DNA from: Phragmites australis
Lineage: Eukaryota > Streptophyta > Magnoliopsida > Poales > Poaceae
DNA length: 64,000 nucleotides
NCBI RefSeq assembly: GCF_958298935.1
Contig: NC_084932.1
Location: 8,535,501 to 8,599,500 of the forward strand
Direction of reading: 5' to 3'
The notes beneath the pieces were generated by a model. That model ran no database searches, was not told the DNA's origin, and was given only the letters and a program-made list of their open reading frames with translations. The position numbers were made by a program, and so were the translations under genes. The first letter of the stretch is position 1; every line of letters starts with the position of its first letter. This document shows positions 57,920 to 64,000 of the stretch, piece after piece.

Positions 57920-60900
57920 TATCACGTCCCAAAGTCATAATTACGTAGTTAAGCTTCATCATGCTTCACAAGCATTAGGTTTAATTTTGAGTAATTTTCT
58001 TTTGAAGCATTAGAGCACTTGATTTTAAGTCAATTAGATGAGAAAAAAATTCGAGAGAGAAAGAAATAAATTCACAGTTGGAACAGGTTTCTTTCTCTAG
58101 CATGTGTGGCTAACATGGGTGGCCAACCACCCCCATCTCCTCTTGGGGCAGCAACCCCCACCAACTCCTTCTCTCTCCCTCACTCTCCCATCTCTCTCTC
58201 ACTCCCGCTGTGCAACCCGAGCAGCTCCCTCACTCTCAAGCCCTCTCTCTTTCTCCCTCTATTTTCCCTCTAGAAGCCGAATCAAGGTACGTATGTGGTA
58301 TTCATGTGATCACTAGCTCATAAGCTTCTCATCCATCCAATTCATTTGTGTTTTTCTAGAAGATTCGAGTCGTTCTTGACGTTCTTGTTGTTCTTACTTG
58401 AAGCACGAGGAACCACGGTTGGACTCCTCTTCCTAGGCGATTTCTTCGTTTCCTTCATCACCCGGTGGTCACCAACCTCCACAAGCACCGTGGGTAAGTC
58501 CCTTAGGTTTCCCTTAGCAAGAATGCGTGAATTGGTGGGTTGATTTTGAGTTTGGAGCTAAGTTTGCGGGGTTCTCGAGTTCTTGAGCTTTGGGGCAAAA
58601 AGACAGGATTCCAAGATTTATGCTAGGAATCGTGTTGCTAGATTGGTGAATGAGTTCTAGACTCTATGAACCATCTCAAACATATTTCCCTTTGGTTTGG
58701 AGAGGCTCAGAAATCAAGTCGACAAAGTTTTCCCCCTCGAAGCAACCTCTCTAGACAACCCGGATAGTCTGAGTAGAACCCGGATAGTCCGGGTAGCCCA
58801 GTGAAAACTCTGATGAATTGTGCTAAAAAATCGCTAGGTTTTAGGGTGCAAGTTGAGTCTAGAACTCTTTTATGTAGTGTATATGTATGTTTTTGCATGA
58901 TAGATTTAACATGCGAGTCAAATCGGCTAAGGAAGATCATCGAGAAATGCAATTTTGTCTAACCCGGATAGTTCGGGTTAAACCCGGAGAGTCCGGGTAA
59001 TTCGCGGTGCTTTTAACCGAGCACCCTCACTCGGAGCCTCATTCGGATAATCCATCCAACCCGGAAAGTCTGGGTTAATTTGATTTAGATTTAGCAATGA
59101 ATCCTCACTCGAAGCCTCACCCGGACATTCCAGCCTAACCCGGAGGTTTCAGACTCAGCTCAGACCTTCCGAGTTAATTAAAATATGGCTAACCGAGAAC
59201 CCCCCGTCCGAAGTACAACCTGGAGGTTCCGAGTTCGAATCGAAGTCTCCGGTCTCCTCTCAGCTTTCCAAATTGTTTAGATCGTAAGTTTATTATTATT
59301 TCGCATATCTTGCACTTTTAGCTTGTTGTTATGCATATTGTAGGATATATTGTTGCACCTCATTTATGCTCATCTTTGCATGCGTTCTTCTTTAGTGAAC
59401 GAGGATCTGGAGTATAACGTGGGTGTGATTAAAGGTGACACCGAACCATATGGGTTATGTGACTTCTGTGTGGGTAGCATCAGCAGCTACCTGAGCAGCA
59501 AGATAAGTATCTAATCATGTTTCTCCCACTAATTTGGATCATATGTGTCTAATGTGATAAAATATGCTTTATGTACGTTATGCATGTTGTTGAGTCGATG
59601 TCGAGTCTGATATGGGTAGAACCTATGTTGATGTATTACACCCCACCTTGAGTTATTGGTGATCCATCTCCTTGTAACAGAGGTTTAATTTGATGATAGT
59701 CTAGTTTAAAAGTTAACCAAAATGCTTAGCCATTCATAGATTCTTCAGTAGAAGTCGAGCGGTGGTTCAACCCTATTCGTGAGCTATAGGCTTTAATTAC
59801 TGTCACATTGATAACAATATTGGGTTGATGATGTTGGTTGGTTGAGTAGTGAGGATGAGGCAAGACGTGAGTGGTGTTAGGGGTGTTTCTTCTGCTCTGA
59901 TGTGGAGTTCCCCAGGATAGGTCGGGAGAGGAACCTGGACACCATAGACCGCTTGCGTTGCTTAAGCACTGATTGTTGTTACAGTTGGCTCTAACACTTT
60001 TTGTACTTACCACATGTCGATCTAATAGTAAGATAAGCCGAATACCTCTATAGTTGTAATTATTTGAGCTTGCACATCGACAATGTGAGTGGGCGGGCTT
60101 GTACGAGACATTTGAGGTTGCTCTGAGAATTAACCTAAGTAGGCTCCGCACTGAGCGATACATGATTCAAATGGTTAGGGCTTATTGGGAAATATTAACA
60201 CGAGTACCCCTTTGGGTGGACCTGAGTTGTCACTCAAACTGTATGGTCATCGAGTCTTATGGGTAAAGTTGTACCACATGCAGGGTGTAAAACATTTTGA
60301 AATGCCACACTTTCGGTCATGAGCATACTTTTATCTAGTTGCAGTAGTCATAGAATTTCGAGTTTGGTTTGAGATGGTTGATGGGTTGAGATGATTCTTT
60401 ACAGATATTATTACTATGGTTTCTTATACATACATGTTCAGTTGATGGTTATATGTTAGATACTTGTGTTGGTTAAGTCTAGATGCTCACACATGTTTTT
60501 GTCAAAATTTGCTTTCACATATAAATTTGCTTAACTATGTGGCCATATTCTCGTTAACATGTCAATTCATGATCTTTAGAGTCAGGTTATTTATAAGTAC
60601 CTAATATGGATTAAGTCTTGCGAATATCTTCGTACTCACACTGCTCTTTCAGGTGCTACTGGTCAGGAGGAGCTGGTCTTTGATTACTTCACGTCCGTCG
60701 AGGGTGGTGACGGGTATGAGTAGACAACTACTCAGAGGTCGTGCTTTTGTGATAGAGCCTAAGGGCGTATGACTCTATCCTCCTTTTGTTGTTTATAGTT
60801 TTAGCTTCCACTGCATAGTTCTCTTTTATCTATGAGTTTATTAGTTTCAGTCTGCTCCTACCCTCTTTTGCTGTAAATTGTAAAAAAAATATGGATGCTT

Positions 60901-61104
60901 GAGAACTTGTAATATAATTAAATTATTCGCTCTTTGTTAAGTTTTATTATGATGTGATATGTTGGAAAGACATGTGTTCCAATCTTGGACACAAAATAAA
61001 TGTTGGGACTACTAGAGTGGTATTCTGATTAAACATTGAAGTCGTGATTAAGTAAATAATCAATTTAATGATTAATTAGAATATTATTTAGATGGTTAAT
61101 TACA
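57920..61104 (+). repeat. Ty3-gypsy (Tekay/Del-like) 5' LTR
   Basis: Starts about tatcacgtcccaaagtc (expected TGTCACGTCC-type) and ends ttaattaca just before a primer-binding site. About 3.2 kb. It includes a pyrimidine-rich stretch (58090-58270), a palindrome array (58755-59260), and cttatgggtaaagttgtaccacatgcagggtgtaaaa (60254), related to the solo LTR. The start is approximate. No 3' LTR is in the window. Confidence 0.7.
58755..59260 (+). repeat. ACCCGGA-TCCGGGT palindrome array in gypsy LTR
   Basis: ACCCGGATAGTCCGGGT is intact at 58779-58795. Close variants follow at 58961-58978 and 58982-58998, and decayed ones (acccggaaagtctgggt) to 59260. Each has 7-bp arms around a short centre. Confidence 0.75.
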
Positions 61105-61107
61105 GTG

Positions 61108-61119
61108 TAGTATCAGAGC
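61108..61119 (+). promoter_or_regulatory. Gypsy primer-binding site, tRNA-Met type
   Basis: tagtatcagagc differs at one base from TGGTATCAGAGC and lies four bases after the LTR end. Confidence 0.75.
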
Positions 61120-61872
61120 TTAGTTTAATGAAGTAGTCTAAAAATATTTAGAACGTAGGTTAGCAAGTGTGTCAAACCCACTAAGCAACCCACTAAGCAA
61201 CCCACTAAAGTTTCTTTTTATACCTCTTCGTGCTAATATGTACAAACTTTCTATACTATGCCTCTAAGTGTAACGTGTGCTTGGTTGTTGCATTTAGAGT
61301 ATTTTTTATGCATTGTGTTGTTTTCTTTTATAATGCATTCGTTAATCATGTTGCATCGATGCATCCCAATAACAGCAAACATCAGGGGCTTAACCAATGC
61401 GAGATGAGGGTATGGTAGGTTCCATACAACGATGGTACAGAAAGTGAATACGTTATTAATAATGTATGAACATCTACTATACAATGGTAGATATGGTTGT
61501 CTACCCATGTGGCGATTACATGGGGTGTCCCGTAAGGCGATGATATGAGATGTGAATATGTTGGTAACAACGTATGAGATATCGCTTATGCGGCGAGTTG
61601 CATAAGCAACGTTCGCACGAATACTTATTCTTTTCGTGTGAAAGGTGATGAATGTTTGGGAGAGATGCACTCAAGAAAGAAACATGTAGATAAGGATCGA
61701 ACATATTTTCATACGCTATTGTTCATTTTGTACCATACCTTTGAGCATGCATTATCATCGACCAATAGTATATGGGTCCAAGCAAGCGATTTCCGACATA
61801 GCGAAAATAGCACTTGCTTGATATATGTTGGAGTTTGACTTTTGCCTCTTTTCATCTTATTGTCACAACAGG
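61120..61872 (+). other. Gypsy leader between primer site and gag
   Basis: No coding motif. It includes a triplicated cccactaagcaa at 61178-61207. Open frames on the minus strand across 61251-61704 have no family signature. Confidence 0.5.
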
Positions 61873-62330
61873 ATGAGAATTCGCGATAGTGATCTTGCTA
61901 AGGGTTCTAATGAGAACAACCCCGTATTGCCTCCTCCGTCGAGTATGACGAATGTCCTAATGCAGATATAGCAGAACCGCCAAGCTCAGATTGCTCTCCT
62001 TGAGGCCCCTCGTGCGCAACACGACCCCTCATGAAGGAGGTAGGGCTAGGCGCCGCGACGATTTCTCAAATTTTCTACGAACTCAGCCCCCCACCTTCAT
62101 GCGGGCTGAGGACCCTCTTGATGTCGACCATTGGCTTCGTACCATTGAGCAAAAAGCTCGCTCTCCTTCGATGCAAGGACCATGAGAAGGCTCTTTTCGC
62201 CACCCATCAACTCTAAGGCGTGGTCGGTGCATGGTGGACCAACTACTTGGCCATACACGCCATCGGTCATTGTGTCTCTTGTATGCACCTAGTTTCCTAG
62301 CGTCATCATGGTCCTTTGTTAGGAAAATAT
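61873..62330 (+). pseudogene. Ty3-gypsy Gag N-terminal fragment, frameshifted
   Basis: The ATG at 61873 opens MRIRDSDLAKGSNENN, followed by stops. A second frame (61991-62185) carries FLRTQPPTFM and EDPLDVDHWLRTIEQK, the signature of the retrotransposon Gag domain. A third frame continues CKDHEKALFATHQL, then GAWWTNYL after a stop. At least two frameshifts and several stops occur. The rest of gag and all of pol are absent; sequence beyond about 62400 is a different LTR. Confidence 0.8.
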
Positions 62331-62419
62331 TCTCTTCACCACCACGCAAAATCTCCACTGCAACAACTTAAATTCCAAACCCAGTCAGCGATAAGTCTTG
62401 TCTCCTCGTCCTTTCATAA

Positions 62420-63219
62420 CGTCAGGATGATATTTTTTGGATGACTCGGGATGCCTATTCGGATGGAATATCTTCTCGGGGTCTCGCTGGAGTACTCGGA
62501 GATATTCAGAATCCCGACTAAATGACTCGAGAATTCTAAGACCCCGGTTAGAAGCACCATCCTATCCGGAGATCCGAGTTCCAACTCGAAGATGCAGTCG
62601 GGCAAAACGTTTATCTTTGCTACCTGAGTTTTTAATCCGCTAAAGCCTCATTTTACGTACCAATGGGGGCTTGACGATGGGTAGTATAAACTAGAATATC
62701 CAAATTCCCTAAGGTTTTCTATATTCTTGGGTATATCTCTATGCATGGGAATAAAATTCTTAGATGTATGAAAACTGTCCATAGATATCTGAGATATCTC
62801 GTAAATAGAAAATTTTATCTCTAAGAATAACAAGGAAGGAGTCCAAAGACCCCATTTGCCCCCTATAAATATGGAGCTAAGGGACATTGCGAACGACAAG
62901 TCTATTCAAGTCTACATAAGCTTTGCACCCTTATGTACTTGATATCTAAATTAGCAACCCTCCCCGACTATGCATAAGAGAGTTCCTCGACTAGGTTTAG
63001 ATATGTCTAGACTAGTTAAGAACCCCTTGTATAACAGTATCGGAGGTAATAGAAGACAAACAAGATGTAGTGCTATTATTCTAAGCGAGGCCTAAACTTG
63101 TATAAACCTCTATATGTGCTATGTGATTCGTCTGTAGAAAACATTTCCTACTCTTTTTATAAATTCGTAAGATCGGTGATATATGAATCATGAACATGGC
63201 TATTTAAATTGGTCTAACA
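62420..63219 (+). repeat. Second, unrelated LTR (probable gypsy), truncated or degenerate
   Basis: Starts cgtcaggatgatatt (probably TGTC with one change) and ends ggtctaaca. It has a clear TATA box (ccctataaatatggag) and the stretch after it that R/U5 regions usually have. The following attggctccct could be a decayed TTGGCGCC primer site. Flanking 5-mers do not match, so it is not an intact solo LTR. It interrupts the gypsy gag. Confidence 0.5.
62864..62871 (+). promoter_or_regulatory. TATA box of the second LTR
   Basis: tataaata in ccccctataaatatggagcta, about 440 bp into the LTR. Confidence 0.6.
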
Positions 63220-63870
63220 TTTCACTATATTGGCTCCCTATTCGTAAACTTTTGAATATTCATCCTACTTAAGTGTAAAAAAATAGACTAGATGATTCAA
63301 TTTAATGGTTCAGGAGATTAAAAAATTATTCTAGAAGTGGCCATTTCATTTTTGAAGTCACACAAGCATCATATTACACAATCAAACAATGGTAGCAGGT
63401 ATTTGATATCAAGCAAGAGTTGCAGGGTTGAACGACAAAAAAAAGTTTGAAGAATATTTTTACAAACCCCTAAAGTTTCAGATGGATTTTTTTTAGCATT
63501 TTTTCTTTCTTTGATCGGACCCGAGCCTATTAACTAACACACCCCGTGACTCGGTCCGATCAAACGGAGAAGCTTTTGTGCCGGGGCTCAGGCCGCAAAA
63601 AAAACTAGCCCAAAAGAAGCTGGCCCGGCCCGTATCAATCGGATGGGCCCTGTTCCATGGTCTGGTATTGTAATATATTGGGCTTAGAAACTGGACTCCA
63701 GCTAGCCGACGAGTTTTCTTCTCAGGCACCTTCTCGAACAACAAAAGTGCCAGTAGTAGTTGCAGTCTTGCAGATAGAGATTATAGAGTTTTTTATATTT
63801 TTATATTTTTTTAGTTAAAATTTAAATAAATAGATTTCTGAGAAAAATATTTATAAAACTAGACGCCCGC
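63220..63870. other. Spacer, no gene recognised
   Basis: AT-rich with a GC-rich island at 63510-63660 (cggacccgagcc, ggctggcccggcccg). The 83-aa minus frame (63493-63744) has no motif I know. Confidence 0.4.
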
Positions 63871-64000
63871 AGCCCTCTCAGGGGCTGAGAGGGCGGTTAC
63901 GGGTCCTAACCGCCCCCTGAGAGGACGGTAGGCCTAACCGCCCCCTCAGAGGGCGGTAGGCCTAACCCTAAACCCTAGGCCCTGAGGGGGCGGTTAGCCC
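63870..64000. repeat. GC-rich palindromic repeat at window edge
   Basis: taaccgccccctgagaggacggt and taaccgccccctcagagggcggt follow one another, with ggcctaa between, and gggggcggttag ends the window. Units contain inverted halves (ccgcccctc/gagggcgg), so they can form hairpins. The array continues beyond the window. Confidence 0.7.

Noticed and set aside
63945..63985. Interstitial telomere repeat (ccctaaaccctag)
   Set aside because: Barely one and a half units, embedded in an unrelated palindromic repeat.
1..64000. tRNA, rRNA or CRISPR-like features
   Set aside because: The only tRNA-like words are retrotransposon primer sites; the arrays seen are tandem repeats without unique spacers.

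Overview
The window is nuclear DNA from a flowering plant, almost certainly a grass. The evidence is the family types present: SIRE/Maximus-like Ty1-copia and Tekay/Del-like Ty3-gypsy LTR families, an L1-type plant LINE with a zf-RVT tail, Stowaway MITEs with CTCCCTCCGT ends, a very GC-rich single-exon gene, and a long plant intron/exon gene. No species is claimed. Most of the DNA is repeat; I can support two genes.

Layout. 1-1099: old repeat DNA, possibly gypsy-related. 1105-18265: a large non-autonomous copia element with 2.5 kb LTRs and GACAT target duplications. It has a broken gag and a second gag-like module but no recognisable pol. It was later split by an L1-type LINE (9161-15532) flanked by a perfect 15-bp duplication. 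18290-20930: three successive tandem-repeat arrays. 20940-21730: a copia-LTR scrap and an antisense LINE scrap. 21730-23680: AT-rich spacer with a diverged duplicated block. 23685-24692 (minus): an intact single-exon BPS1 (BYPASS1)-like gene. 24830-32610: spacer with MITEs, LINE debris and one orphan triosephosphate isomerase exon. 32618-35360: a solo gypsy LTR with near-identical 5-bp flanks.

38179-54896 (minus): a complete CNOT11 gene (CCR4-NOT complex subunit 11). I resolved it into 12 coding exons, all with GT-AG introns and consistent phase, encoding 449 aa. Its 7.7 kb intron 7 and several smaller introns hold DNA transposons and MITEs. One Stowaway element occupies most of intron 5 and ends 16 bp from the splice donor.

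56490-63220: a one-sided DNA-transposon end, a reverse-oriented copia LTR, then a Tekay-like gypsy LTR (about 57920-61104) with primer-binding site and broken gag, followed by part of another LTR. The right edge (63870-64000) is a GC-rich palindromic repeat cut by the window.

The two genes are unrelated in function and sit among nested transposons. I found no operon-like or defence-like system. The least routine signals are the pol-less copia element with two gag modules, palindrome arrays in the LTRs of two unrelated retrotransposons, the orphan TPI exon, and the MITE beside a CNOT11 splice donor.
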